Below, piece by piece: positions 36,809-46,308 of a stretch of 64,000 bases of DNA. Where the stretch lies: contig NZ_CP149932.1 in NCBI RefSeq assembly GCF_037949795.1, forward strand, positions 2,159,001-2,223,000, in the 5' to 3' direction. Each line of letters starts with the position of its first letter. Within the stretch, counting starts at the first letter, position 1. Origin of the DNA: Thioclava sp. GXIMD2076 (GTDB lineage Bacteria > Pseudomonadota > Alphaproteobacteria > Rhodobacterales > Rhodobacteraceae). A program made the translations under genes and the position numbers. A model generated the notes under the pieces. The model did no database searches. It saw nothing but the letters and a program-made list of their open reading frames with translations, and was not told the DNA's origin.

Positions 36809-38329
36809 ATGACCCATCCAGATCCCCATGCGGTGCCGACACGATCGGAACGTCACCGTATCGCCATTGCCTGTACCGTCTCGCTTGTCTTTCTTATGCA
36901 GGGCATCGACACGACGATCCTGACCGTCGCAATTCCCGGAATTGCCGCCGACCTGCAGCGCTCGCCATTGTCGCTGCATCTTCTGGTAAGCGCCTATCTG
37001 CTGGCGCTTGCGGTGTTCATGCCGGTGGCCAGCTGGTTCTCCGACCGGCTCGGGCCGAGGCGGTTGTTCTGCCTGTCCGTGCTGATCTTCATGGCGGGCT
37101 CGGTCCTGACCGCCTTCATGCCCACGCTCGGGCTGATGATCCCGTGCCGGATGCTTCAGGGGTTCGGCGGGGCGCTCATGACACCTGTGGGGCGGCTGAT
37201 CGTGCTGCGGGCCTTCGGGCCCGGGCGCACGATCGATGCGATGACATGGCTTGCGATCCCGACGATGGTCGGGCCGCTCATCGGGCCGCTTTTGGGGGCG
37301 GTGCTTGTCGAGATGTTCGACTGGCGGCTCCTGTTTGTGGTGAACACGCCGCTTGCCATCGCGGCCATTCTCGGCGTGCTCCGGCTCGTTCCGCCTTTGC
37401 CCGCTGTTGCCGCAGGCCGCTTCGACACGCGTGGCTTCCTGCTGGCGGGGCTCGCGCTTGTGACCTTCCAGCTGGCCATCGAGGCGCTCGGGCTGTGGGG
37501 CGGGATCGGTCTGACGCTATTGCCGGTCTCCGCTCTCGTGTTCTGGGTCTATACCCGCCATGCGCGGACGCGCGAGAAACCCGCGCTCGATATTTCCCTC
37601 TTCCACTTCGAGAATTTCCGCATCGGTGTGCTTGCGGGCGGGCTGGGCCGCGCGGGGCTGAACGCGATGGCGTTCCTGCTGCCGCTTTTCCTGCAGCTCG
37701 GTCTGGGCTTCCGTCCGCTGCAGGCGGGGCTGATCTCGGCGCTCGCGGCCTTCAGTTCTCTGGCCTCGAAGCCGGTGCTCAAACATGTGATCCGCAGGCT
37801 GGGGTTCCGTCGCACTCTGGTGGCGCTGACAGTCGCGGGCAGTCTCTCTCTGGCCGCCTATGCCACCGTCAGCACCGGCTGGCCGGTCATGGCGCTGGTG
37901 GGCATGTCCTTCCTCGCGGGGGCGGTGCGCATCCTTTATTTCAACTCGGTGCAATCGATCACCTTTACCGGACTTCCCGCAGAGCGGCTGTCTTCGGCCA
38001 CCGCGACAGCAGGTGTCATCCAGCAGCTCTGCATGGGGCTCGGGATCTCGCTCTCCGCCGCCCTCCTGAGCGCGCTTCAGGGAGAGGCCGCGGAGGTGGG
38101 TATGCGCGATTTCAACCATGCCTTCCTGATCATGGCCGTGCTGCCGCTGCTGTCACTGCCACTGCTGATGACACGCGCGGGGGGCAGGCAGGAGCCCGCC
38201 GCAGCGCCGCTGAGAAAAACTAACCCCGAGAAGGAGAACAAGTCGATTGGCGCGATTGCGCGATCGATAGAGACTACGACCAAGGCCGGTGAGCGCGCCC
38301 CCGAGCGTGCCTCCGATACGGCCGCCTGA
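36809..38329 (+). CDS. MFS transporter, DHA2 (EmrB/QacA) type
   Basis: A 506-residue, 14-helix-class major facilitator. TTILTVAIPGIAADL in helix 1 and SWFSDRLGPRRLF after helix 2 are the DHA2 signatures; the C-terminus is a long charged tail. Members export drugs or metabolites with protons. Leading a catabolic run (RutA-like monooxygenase, amidase), it could move the substrate or export a toxic intermediate. The ATG at 36809 has only a weak GGCGG upstream; the open frame extends 45 codons but without coding character. Confidence 0.87.
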   Translation: MTHPDPHAVPTRSERHRIAIACTVSLVFLMQGIDTTILTVAIPGIAADLQRSPLSLHLLVSAYLLALAVFMPVASWFSDRLGPRRLFCLSVLIFMAGSVLTAFMPTLGLMIPCRMLQGFGGALMTPVGRLIVLRAFGPGRTIDAMTWLAIPTMVGPLIGPLLGAVLVEMFDWRLLFVVNTPLAIAAILGVLRLVPPLPAVAAGRFDTRGFLLAGLALVTFQLAIEALGLWGGIGLTLLPVSALVFWVYTRHARTREKPALDISLFHFENFRIGVLAGGLGRAGLNAMAFLLPLFLQLGLGFRPLQAGLISALAAFSSLASKPVLKHVIRRLGFRRTLVALTVAGSLSLAAYATVSTGWPVMALVGMSFLAGAVRILYFNSVQSITFTGLPAERLSSATATAGVIQQLCMGLGISLSAALLSALQGEAAEVGMRDFNHAFLIMAVLPLLSLPLLMTRAGGRQEPAAAPLRKTNPEKENKSIGAIARSIETTTKAGERAPERASDTAA

Positions 38330-38381
38330 CGCCGGACAACGCGTGCCGGCCCATCCGACACAGAGCGAAAGGACCCTCCCC

Positions 38382-39485
38382 ATGACCCAGATCGGTGTCT
38401 TCCTTCCCATCGGCGGCAAAGGCTGGCTGATTTCCACCACCTCGCCCGCCACGCGCCCCAGCTTCGATTTCAATAAGGCGATCGCGCAAAGGGCCGAGCA
38501 TTTCGGTCTGGACTTCGCGCTCTCCATGATCAAGTTCCGCGGCTATAACGGGCCGTCACGCTACTGGAACGAGGCGCTGGAGAGTTTCACCATGATGTCG
38601 GGCATCGCGGCGGTGACGCAGAGGATCAACCTCTTTGCCTCCTGCGCGATGCTGACCCTGCCGCCCGCGATTACCGCGCGGATGGCCGTGACGATGGACA
38701 GTATCGCTCCGGGCCGTGTGGGGGTGAATATGGTCACCGGCTGGCAGCCCAAGGAATATTCGCAGATGGGACTGGAGCTGACCCCCGAGCATTTCTCGCG
38801 CCGCTATGATTATGCGGGGGAATATGTGCAGGTCATGCAGGAGCTGTGGGCCACCGGTCGGTCAGATTTCAAAGGCGATTTCTTCCAGATGGATGATTGC
38901 GTCCTCGAGCCTTTGCCGACAAACAAGCGCATCCCTATCGTGGGCGCAGGTCAATCCGAGGCCGGGATGGATTTCGTGGCCAAATATGGCGATTACAACT
39001 TCGTGGGTTCGGGGGGTGATCTCAACAATACGACCGCTTCGCGCGATACGGTGGCCCGCGTCAATGCCGCCGCTCAGCGCCATGGCCGCGACACTGGTGC
39101 CTTCTTGCTGCTGATGGTGATCGCCGACCGTACGGAAAAGCTCGCCTTCGACAAATGGGAGCTTTACAAACAGGGCACCGATATCGAGGCCCTGCAATGG
39201 CAGGCCTCGCAGGCCGGTCAGGACAAGGTCGCCAAGGACGGCTCGACGGCAGCCGCGCTCGTGCGCGCCATCGACAACCCGCAACCCACCGGCATGCTCA
39301 AGCTTATCGGCTCCTACGAGCAGGTGGCCGCGATGCTGGACGAGATCGCCAGCGTGCCGGGCCTCAAGGGGATCATGCTGACCTTCGACGATTTCATCAT
39401 CGGGATGGAACAGTTCGGACAGTATATCCAGCCCCTGATGAAGACCCGCAATGGCGCCGCGCGCAAAGCGTCTTTCGCCGCCTGA
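38382..39485 (+). CDS. RutA-like flavin-dependent monooxygenase (LLM class)
   Basis: A luciferase-like FMNH2-dependent oxygenase of 367 residues. It matches pyrimidine monooxygenase RutA through its length: IGVFLPIGGKGWLIST, FALSMIKFRGY, LTLPPAITARMA, GVNMVTGWQ, SDFKGDFFQMDDC and LLTFDDF-like LTFDDFIIGMEQFG. RutA opens the uracil ring at N3-C4 through a flavin-N5 oxygen adduct. No rutB-F genes and no flavin reductase are visible; instead an amidase follows, and carbamoyl-type hydrolases are divergent. It may therefore open a related ring or amide. The ATG at 38382 has AAGGA upstream. Confidence 0.85.
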   Translation: MTQIGVFLPIGGKGWLISTTSPATRPSFDFNKAIAQRAEHFGLDFALSMIKFRGYNGPSRYWNEALESFTMMSGIAAVTQRINLFASCAMLTLPPAITARMAVTMDSIAPGRVGVNMVTGWQPKEYSQMGLELTPEHFSRRYDYAGEYVQVMQELWATGRSDFKGDFFQMDDCVLEPLPTNKRIPIVGAGQSEAGMDFVAKYGDYNFVGSGGDLNNTTASRDTVARVNAAAQRHGRDTGAFLLLMVIADRTEKLAFDKWELYKQGTDIEALQWQASQAGQDKVAKDGSTAAALVRAIDNPQPTGMLKLIGSYEQVAAMLDEIASVPGLKGIMLTFDDFIIGMEQFGQYIQPLMKTRNGAARKASFAA

Positions 39486-39585
39486 TCTTTGCCCTTGCTA
39501 CGAGACCGCGTAACCGCCGGAGCCTTTGCCCGGCGGTTACGCCTTTCGGCGCAAGATCCTAAGCGGCGCCTTACAGGAGTATTCC

Positions 39586-40845
39586 ATGAAAGATCTCTCG
39601 TTTTCCTTGCCTTCGGCCACCGAGATCCGTCACCAGATCCGTTCAGGTCAACGCACAGCGCTTGAAATTACCCGCGCCTGTCTTGGCCGGATCGCGCAGC
39701 GTGATCCGATGGTGAGAGCATGGATCAGCCTCAATCCCGAGGCCGAGGCACAGGCTGCGGCGATTACCGCAGATGACCCGCGCCCTCTGGCGGGGGTTCC
39801 GGTGGCGGTGAAGGATATGATCGAGACGCGCGATCTGCCCACGACCCATAACTCGCCGCTCTATGGCGGCTTCCGCCCTGCTGCCGATGCGCCCTGTGTC
39901 GAGCTGTTGCGGGCCGCAGGCGCGATTATTCTGGGCAAGACCGACACCACCGAATTTGCCGCCTGTGGGCGCGATGCGATGACCGCAAATCCCTTTGATC
40001 CCGTGCGCACCCCGGGCGGCTCCTCGGCTGGCACCGCCGCCGCGGTCGCCGATTTCCATGTGCCGCTGGGACTTGGCACGCAGACCGGAGGTAGCACGAT
40101 CCGTCCTGCCGCGTTTTGTGGCATCCCAGCGCTCAAACCCTCTTGGGGGCTTATCTCGACCGAAGGAGTCAAACGCTATGCGGTGAGCTTCGATACGGTC
40201 GGTCTGTTTGCCCGCGAGATCACCGATCTGGTGCTTCTGGCCGATGTCTACAATCTTCCCGAGGCCGCGCCGTTGCGCGAAGGCCGGTTGAGGCTCGGCC
40301 TATGCCCCACCCCCTATGCCGATCAACTGGCCCCCGAGATGCGCGCGGTGCTTGATGGTCTGGCCAAAGATCTGGCACCGGTTGCCGATATCACTCCCTT
40401 CGACCTTCCGGCAGACATAGCGGAGCTGGATGCGTTGCACCGCTCTGTGCAGCATTGCGAGGGCGCATCGGCCTTTCTCAATCTGGCCCGCGCGCGTGGC
40501 ACGCTTCTGCATGACGATTTCCACGCCCGGGCCGACTTGCGCGAGGGGTTTACCCAGCGCCAGAATTTCGAGGCCTATGATGCGCTGGCCCGTCACCGGA
40601 TGACGGTCGAGACGATGCTCGAGGAGGTCGATTTCATCATCGCGCCCTCTGCGCCGGGCTTCGCCCCGCTCGGGCGCGGTGCGGGCAATCCGCGGTTCAA
40701 CGCGCTCTGGACCGCGCTGCAGCTTCCGGTCCTGAACCTGCCCGTATCGGGTCAGACCTTGCCGCTTGGTGTGTCGCTGATCGCAAGGCGCGCCGATGAC
40801 CGGCGTCTTCTGGAGGCTGCGCCGAAACTGCTTCCCTATCTGTGA
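39586..40845 (+). CDS. Amidase (amidase-signature family)
   Basis: A 419-residue serine amidase with the Ser-cisSer-Lys triad: K76 (VAVKDMIE), cis-Ser at S146/147 (GGSSAGTAAA) and nucleophile S170 (GTQTGGSTIRPAAFCG). It has no GatA-specific context and no allophanate-hydrolase C-terminal domain. CAGGAG sits six bases before the ATG. It lies 100 bases after the RutA-like gene on the same strand and probably hydrolyses an amide released by it. A hairpin follows. Confidence 0.9.
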   Translation: MKDLSFSLPSATEIRHQIRSGQRTALEITRACLGRIAQRDPMVRAWISLNPEAEAQAAAITADDPRPLAGVPVAVKDMIETRDLPTTHNSPLYGGFRPAADAPCVELLRAAGAIILGKTDTTEFAACGRDAMTANPFDPVRTPGGSSAGTAAAVADFHVPLGLGTQTGGSTIRPAAFCGIPALKPSWGLISTEGVKRYAVSFDTVGLFAREITDLVLLADVYNLPEAAPLREGRLRLGLCPTPYADQLAPEMRAVLDGLAKDLAPVADITPFDLPADIAELDALHRSVQHCEGASAFLNLARARGTLLHDDFHARADLREGFTQRQNFEAYDALARHRMTVETMLEEVDFIIAPSAPGFAPLGRGAGNPRFNALWTALQLPVLNLPVSGQTLPLGVSLIARRADDRRLLEAAPKLLPYL

Positions 40846-40858
40846 AAGACGGGCCTGG

Positions 40859-40883
40859 GGCCGCGCCCGGTAAAGGCGCGGCC
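40859..40883. terminator. Hairpin between convergent amidase and GMC genes
   Basis: A perfect 9-bp GC stem (40859-40867 / 40875-40883) has a 7-base loop and no T-tract. It is a likely shared stop for both converging transcripts. Confidence 0.6.
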
Positions 40884-40892
40884 TGTCTGCTG

Positions 40893-42539
40893 TCAGTTGG
40901 CCTCCGCCAGTTCCGGCTCGGCCCGAAGGCTGTTGCTCGACTGCGCGAGATGGCGACAGGCACGCACGGTCTGGGCCATGATGGTCAGCGTGGTGCCGGT
41001 CACGCCCGAGCCGCAGAAGGTGCTGGCATCGGTCACCAGCACGTTGGGGGCCTCCCAGAGCTGGCCCATCGGGTTCACCACCGAGCTTGCAGGATCTGTC
41101 CCCATCCGCGCCCCGCCGGTTTCATGGATGGCCGCCCCCATGACCATGACATCCTTGAAATAGCGCCGGAAGAGGAAACGCGACAGGGCGCCTGCCTCCG
41201 GATAGGCGCCCTTGCCCCATTCGCGAATGCGCTTGGCCGAGCCCAGAAACTGCACCTCGCCGCCCGCGCCGTTGATCGTCTCGAGGAAGAAAGCCTCCTG
41301 CCGCTCTAAAAGCGCCTCGTCCTCGGCGGACATGCGGCAGACGATATGCGCCCCCGCCAGCCCCCAGCGATCTTTGACCTTGGGATCGAGCGTCACGCGG
41401 TTCCGGGCATTTGGCTGCATCTGACCGAAGCCGAAGAATAGCAGTTTCGCCGGATCATCGGCCCCCACGGGCGAGCGTCCGATACCGCCCTGAAAATCGA
41501 ACTGGCCACGGGTTTTCGGATCACCGGAGGAACGGGTGATGAAGATCCCGCCTTGGGGCTCATAGAAGGCGTCCTTGGGCAGGCTGTCATCGCCCGTCCA
41601 CTGCCCTTTCACCGGCGCGTAGTGGCCCATCGCGAGCATCGGCAGCTGGTCCATGAAATAGCGCCCGAGCTGATCATGGTGGTTGCCGAGCCCCGAATGC
41701 CAGAGCAGGCGGATACTCTCGATCGGCGAGGCGCTGATCACGATATGTGCGGCCTCGAGCACCAGCACCTCACCCGTGCGCGTGTCGGTGATCTCGACCC
41801 CCGTGGCGAGACCGTTCTCGGTCAGCACACGGCGGGCGACCGAGTTCCAGCGGATGGTCAGCAGGCCCGTGGCCTTGGCGGCCGCCAAAGGCGCGAAGAC
41901 GCGCTCGGGCGTGGGCGCGACCGAGCGCCAGCTGATGATCTCGCGTTCGGGCCATTTGGCCTTCACACGCGCCTTGAAATCGATCTCGGCGGGGCTCATC
42001 TTCGCGGGGCCCTTCATGATGCCATCGGGGTTCTGGGGCAGGCCATCGATATCGCCATAGATCCCCAGAAGGCGTTCAACCTCGTCGTAATAGGGCGCCA
42101 TATCGGCATAGCTGACGGGCCAGTCGCAGCCTTTGCCGGTGACCGATTTCGCCTTGAAATCGTCATCCGACCAGCGCATCAGCACCCGCCCGAATGTATG
42201 GGTGCGCCCACCTGCCTGACGGCCGCGGATCCACACGAAAGGCGCGTCCTTGGGGGTGGTATAGGGGTTGTCGCGGTCATTCACATAGAAGGGCGCGAGC
42301 ATGCCGCGAAAGAAAGCCGCTTTGGCCTGCACACCCTGCCCGCCCAGCGTGGCGCGGGCGCGCTCCATGATGTTGATGGGCGGCACAGGCTTTTTCTTGG
42401 CGGGGTCGAACTCGGATCTGGTGACCTCGCGCCCCGCCTCCAGCAGGAGGACCCGCAGGCCCTGAGCGGTCAGCTCATGGGCGGCAAAACTTCCCGAGGC
42501 GCCCGAGCCCACGACGATGGCATCATAGGGGCGGCTCAT
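40893..42539 (-). CDS. GMC-family FAD oxidoreductase
   Basis: A 548-residue flavoprotein: FAD-binding motif VVGSGASGSFAAHEL at residue 10-24, GRxxGGRTHTFGR after it, and the C-terminal GMC half with AIHETGGARMG and VLVTDASTFCGSGVTGTTLT. Bacterial GMC enzymes of this kind oxidise sugar or glycoside hydroxyls, often to 3-keto forms. It is the last gene of the minus-strand sugar ABC operon, and its start overlaps the isomerase stop (ATGA). No gluconate-dehydrogenase-like subunit 3 or cytochrome partner is visible, so the electron acceptor is unknown. Confidence 0.92.
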   Translation of the reverse strand: MSRPYDAIVVGSGASGSFAAHELTAQGLRVLLLEAGREVTRSEFDPAKKKPVPPINIMERARATLGGQGVQAKAAFFRGMLAPFYVNDRDNPYTTPKDAPFVWIRGRQAGGRTHTFGRVLMRWSDDDFKAKSVTGKGCDWPVSYADMAPYYDEVERLLGIYGDIDGLPQNPDGIMKGPAKMSPAEIDFKARVKAKWPEREIISWRSVAPTPERVFAPLAAAKATGLLTIRWNSVARRVLTENGLATGVEITDTRTGEVLVLEAAHIVISASPIESIRLLWHSGLGNHHDQLGRYFMDQLPMLAMGHYAPVKGQWTGDDSLPKDAFYEPQGGIFITRSSGDPKTRGQFDFQGGIGRSPVGADDPAKLLFFGFGQMQPNARNRVTLDPKVKDRWGLAGAHIVCRMSAEDEALLERQEAFFLETINGAGGEVQFLGSAKRIREWGKGAYPEAGALSRFLFRRYFKDVMVMGAAIHETGGARMGTDPASSVVNPMGQLWEAPNVLVTDASTFCGSGVTGTTLTIMAQTVRACRHLAQSSNSLRAEPELAEAN

Positions 42540-43315
42540 GCGTGCACCCCTTCGGCAATGCGCCTGAGCCCCTCGGTCGAGCGCGTGGCAAAGCGCCGCC
42601 AGTCCGAGGGCTGGTCATGCTCGACAATCATCAGCTGCGATCCGGCCGCGACACAGGCATCCCAGAGGGGCTGCCAGTCCATCACACCACAGCCGAAATC
42701 GGCAAAGCCCTTCTCGTCGAGCGCCTCGCCCTTGGGGGCGATATCCTTCACATGCACGGCAGGAATGCGCCCCGCATAGCGTTTGATCCACGCCATCGGG
42801 TCCGCGCCGCCCACGACCATCCATGCCAGATCTGGCTCGAAAGGGACACTCTCGCCCAGAAGATGCTCGATCGGATAGCTGCCATCTTCCAGAGGCACCA
42901 TCTCGAACTCGTGGTTATGATAGGCGAATGTCAGGCCGCGCGCCTTCATATCCTCGGTATAGGCCGCAAGCCGCTCGCCTATCGCGCGCCAGCCTTCGGC
43001 GGTGCTCGGGCGATCCTCGGGATAAATATAGGGCACCACCACCAGCCACATGCCGTAAAGTTTGGCGATCCGCTCCACCAGATCGGGATCGGTGTCGAAG
43101 ATATCGAGTGTGAAATGGCCGGTTTTGGCGGTCAAACCATGCGTCTTGATGGCCTGCGCCGCACGCTCGACCTCGGCCATATCATCGGGAGGACCAAAGA
43201 AGAACGGCTGCACATCGGTATAGCCAAGCTCTTTCAGAAGCATCAGTTGCTCATCGAAGCTCTCCGCCTCGCGCGAGGAGAAGAGTTGGAATGACATATC
43301 ACCATTGGGAAACAT
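42536..43315 (-). CDS. Sugar phosphate isomerase/epimerase
   Basis: A 259-residue TIM-barrel protein of the hydroxypyruvate/inosose isomerase class: FAYHNHEFEMVPL, WMVVGGADPMAWI, IPAVHVKDIAP and a final metal-ligand Glu in LMIVEHDQPSD. AAAGGA lies upstream of the first ATG; an internal ATG six codons later is possible. It sits between the transporter ATPase (18 bases away) and the GMC gene with which it overlaps. With the GMC enzyme it probably processes the imported sugar; 3-keto-glycoside handling is one option. Confidence 0.92.
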   Translation of the reverse strand: MFPNGDMSFQLFSSREAESFDEQLMLLKELGYTDVQPFFFGPPDDMAEVERAAQAIKTHGLTAKTGHFTLDIFDTDPDLVERIAKLYGMWLVVVPYIYPEDRPSTAEGWRAIGERLAAYTEDMKARGLTFAYHNHEFEMVPLEDGSYPIEHLLGESVPFEPDLAWMVVGGADPMAWIKRYAGRIPAVHVKDIAPKGEALDEKGFADFGCGVMDWQPLWDACVAAGSQLMIVEHDQPSDWRRFATRSTEGLRRIAEGVHA

Positions 43316-43333
43316 AAGAAGTCCTTTCGCGGA

Positions 43334-44401
43334 TCAGCCGATCCGGAGTTCGGTTTCGGGATCAAAGAGATGGGCGCGCAGGGGGTCGGGCAGCACTTTC
43401 AGGGTCGCGCCCTCGGCATCCGCCACCCGCTCGCGGAAGACGCCGGTGATGGCGGTGCCGCCCATCGCCAGAAAGACCATCGTTTCCGAGCCGGTGGGCT
43501 CGACCAGCTTCACCCCGCAGGGGATGCCGGTATCCGACAGCACCATATGTTCGGGGCGGAAACCGTAGATGACCGGCCTGCCTTGGGCGAGGGTGCAGCC
43601 CGCGGCAAGCGGCAGCACGATGCCGTCTTCGCTCACAAAGATCGGGGTGCCCTCGCGGCGCTCGACCCGGCCCTTTACGAAATTCATCGAGGGCGAGCCG
43701 ATGAAAGCCGCCACGAACATATTGGCGGGCGCATCATAGAGGTTGAGCGGCGTGTCGCATTGTTCGACCAGCCCGTCACGCATGACCACGATCTTGTCGG
43801 CCATGGTCATCGCCTCGACCTGATCATGGGTGACATAGATCGTCGTCGTCTTCAGACGGTGCTGGAGCGCCTTGATCTCGGAGCGCATCTCGACGCGCAG
43901 CTTGGCATCGAGATTGGACAGCGGCTCATCGAACAGGAACACCTGCGGGTTGCGCACGATGGCGCGGCCCATGGCCACCCGCTGGCGCTGACCGCCCGAG
44001 AGCTGGCGGGGATAGCGGCCAAGCATAGGTCCGAGGCCGAGGATCTCGGCCGCCTTGCCAATCCGCGCGGCCCGATCCGATTTCGACAGTTTCGCCAGTT
44101 TCAGCGCGAAGCCCATATTCTCGGCCACGGTCATATGCGGATAAAGCGCATAGCTCTGGAACACCATGGCGATGTCACGGTCGCGCGCGACCACATCATT
44201 GACGACGCGAGGCCCGATGGCCACCTCGCCGCCCGAGATCTCCTCGAGCCCCGCGATCATGCGCAACAGGGTGGATTTGCCACAGCCCGAGGGGCCGACC
44301 AGCACGACAAACTCGCCGTCCTCGATCTCGATATCGACGCCATGGATCACCTGCTGGGTGCCATAGGTCTTTGTGACGTCGCGAATGGTTACAGTGGACA
44401 T
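43334..44401 (-). CDS. Sugar ABC transporter ATP-binding protein (UgpC/MalK type)
   Basis: The 355-residue carbohydrate importer ATPase has Walker A GPSGCGKSTLLRM, signature LSGGQRQRVAMGRA, Walker B FLFDEPLSNLDAK and switch-loop YVTHDQVEAMTMAD. The C-terminal ~120 residues are the MalK-like TOBE/regulatory domain. GAAGGAG precedes the ATG at 44401; a start five codons earlier is less well placed. This is the fourth gene of the operon. Confidence 0.95.
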   Translation of the reverse strand: MSTVTIRDVTKTYGTQQVIHGVDIEIEDGEFVVLVGPSGCGKSTLLRMIAGLEEISGGEVAIGPRVVNDVVARDRDIAMVFQSYALYPHMTVAENMGFALKLAKLSKSDRAARIGKAAEILGLGPMLGRYPRQLSGGQRQRVAMGRAIVRNPQVFLFDEPLSNLDAKLRVEMRSEIKALQHRLKTTTIYVTHDQVEAMTMADKIVVMRDGLVEQCDTPLNLYDAPANMFVAAFIGSPSMNFVKGRVERREGTPIFVSEDGIVLPLAAGCTLAQGRPVIYGFRPEHMVLSDTGIPCGVKLVEPTGSETMVFLAMGGTAITGVFRERVADAEGATLKVLPDPLRAHLFDPETELRIG

Positions 44402-44431
44402 ATCAGTCTCCTTCATGCAGGCGCGGGGCGC

Positions 44432-45334
44432 TCAGCCCTTCACAGCGCCGCCAAGAATGCCGCGGACGAAATATCGCTGGGCGGACAGGATGAGGATCAG
44501 CGGCACGAGCACCGACAGGAAGGTGGCGGCCATCAGCGGCCCCTGCCCCTGTGTCGTCTGCCCGACCAGCCCCGCGAGGTTTACGGTGATCGGCGGTGAC
44601 ATCGCCGAGCCGCCCATGAACAGAAGCGGGATCAGGAGGTCGTTCCAGCTCCACAGGAAGGCCATGATCCCTAGCGAGGCCATGATCGGGCGCGAGAGCG
44701 GCAGCACGATGGAGATGAAGGTGCGCAGTTCGGTCGCGCCGTCGAGGCTGGCACTTTCGTAAAGATCGCGCGGGATGGACGCGATGAAGCCGCGCATCAG
44801 GAAAATGCCGAAGGGCAGCGTGAAGCCCACCTGATAGAGCCAGATCCCGGGGATGGTTCCCGAAAGGCCGACGCTATTGTAGAATTTCAGAAGCGGGACC
44901 AGCGTAATCTGCGGCGGTGTGACCAGCAGCGCCACGAGGATCAGCGATAGAGTGGTGCGGCCCGCGAAATTCATCCGTACCAAAGCATAGGCGCCGATCA
45001 CCGATAAAAGCACCGTCAGCACCGTTGTCGGGATCGCGATGGCCACCGAGGTTGCGAGGCTTGCGCCCACATTCAGCTGGTCGATGGCCATGGCGTAATT
45101 CTGCGCGCTCAGCAAAGGCCGCACGAAGGCCATCCACCAGCCCGAGGTCGCGGTATCGGCCTGCGGGCGGACCGAGCTGACAAAGAGCGCCAGCACCGGC
45201 ATGAACCAGAATATGAGAAAACCGATGATCAGCACGTGGAGCGCCAGACTTTTCAGCTGCCGGGTCCGGCGCGCGGCCTGTCCCTGCACACGGCTTTCGG
45301 AGAGGTGGTCGATCTCGGGTGTGGCCATGCTCAT
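44432..45334 (-). CDS. Sugar ABC transporter permease (MalG type)
   Basis: A 300-residue inner-membrane subunit with six helices. The EAA loop reads YESASLDGATELRTFISIVLPLSRP. Its GGAGG lies within the end of the MalF-type gene, whose stop overlaps this ATG. The cytoplasmic N-terminal tail is longer than usual (about 30 residues). Confidence 0.95.
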   Translation of the reverse strand: MSMATPEIDHLSESRVQGQAARRTRQLKSLALHVLIIGFLIFWFMPVLALFVSSVRPQADTATSGWWMAFVRPLLSAQNYAMAIDQLNVGASLATSVAIAIPTTVLTVLLSVIGAYALVRMNFAGRTTLSLILVALLVTPPQITLVPLLKFYNSVGLSGTIPGIWLYQVGFTLPFGIFLMRGFIASIPRDLYESASLDGATELRTFISIVLPLSRPIMASLGIMAFLWSWNDLLIPLLFMGGSAMSPPITVNLAGLVGQTTQGQGPLMAATFLSVLVPLILILSAQRYFVRGILGGAVKG

Positions 45335-46308
45335 CGGGCGGCCTCCGCTTTGAACTGGAAGATATTGATGAAGGCGATGGGCAGCGCGCAGAACAGCAAG
45401 ATCACTGCGATCGCGCTGGCATGGCCGAGGTCATTGACCGAGAACAACTCGTAATAGAGCCGGTTGGCGATGACATCGGTGCCGAAATTGCCGTTCGTCA
45501 TGACATAGACAATATCGAAGACCTTCAGCGCCGCGATAATCATGGTGGTGAAGACCACAAGGATCGAGGGCAGGATATTGGGCAGGATGATCGAGAAGAA
45601 GATCCGCACTTCGCCCGCCCCATCGAGCCGCGCGGCCTCGACCATATCGGTGCCGATATTCTTGATCGCCGCCGATAGGATCAGCGTGGCGATCCCGAGT
45701 TGCAGCCAGACCGCAATGAAGATCAGCGCGAGATTGTTGACCACGGGCTGGATCAGCCATGGCACAGGCGCGATCCCGAAGAGTTTCAGCACCGCATTGA
45801 ACGTGCCGATCTGCGCCATCATCGCGGGCTGGTAGGAATACATCTGCGTCCAGATCACCGAACCGGCGGTGAAGGAGATCGCGGTGGGCAGGATGACGAC
45901 GGTCATCGCCAGCGGCTCGTAGGAGATCTTGTCGAACAGGACCGCACTCAGCAGCGCCAGCACCAGCACTGCCAGCGGAAAGCCGATAAGCCAGATCACG
46001 TTGTTCCAGACCACATCGACCATCTCGCCCGAAAAAGCCCAGACATAATTGGCCCCGCCTAGCCATTCGGTGCCGCGCGCGCCCTTGAGCGAGGTAATGA
46101 GCGTCACGATCACCGGATAGACGAGGATCAGCAGCACCAGAAGGATCGGCAGCGAGAGCCAGACCCAGGGGCGCAACCCGCGGCCCGTGCGCACGGGCAG
46201 TATCGACAGGATCGCCTCGCCCATGCCGAGCCCCGCATAGACGAGGACCGGCAGGCCGATCGCCCCTATGGCGATCAGCAGGGGGATATAGGACAGGCTC
46301 TCCATCAC
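45331..46308 (-). CDS. Sugar ABC transporter permease (MalF type)
   Basis: A 325-residue transmembrane subunit with about eight hydrophobic segments, two of them an N-terminal pair before the core. The EAA loop is VEAARLDGAGEVRIFFSIILPN. It overlaps both neighbours by four bases, so the binding protein and both permeases are translationally coupled, which is unusual in lacking any gap after the binding-protein gene. Confidence 0.94.
   Translation of the reverse strand: MMESLSYIPLLIAIGAIGLPVLVYAGLGMGEAILSILPVRTGRGLRPWVWLSLPILLVLLILVYPVIVTLITSLKGARGTEWLGGANYVWAFSGEMVDVVWNNVIWLIGFPLAVLVLALLSAVLFDKISYEPLAMTVVILPTAISFTAGSVIWTQMYSYQPAMMAQIGTFNAVLKLFGIAPVPWLIQPVVNNLALIFIAVWLQLGIATLILSAAIKNIGTDMVEAARLDGAGEVRIFFSIILPNILPSILVVFTTMIIAALKVFDIVYVMTNGNFGTDVIANRLYYELFSVNDLGHASAIAVILLFCALPIAFINIFQFKAEAAR

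Noticed and set aside
36790..38223. Second long plus-strand frame overlapping the DHA2 transporter gene
   Set aside because: The +1 shifted frame is rich in Arg/Ala/Gly without domains; the transporter frame has clear membrane helices and motifs.
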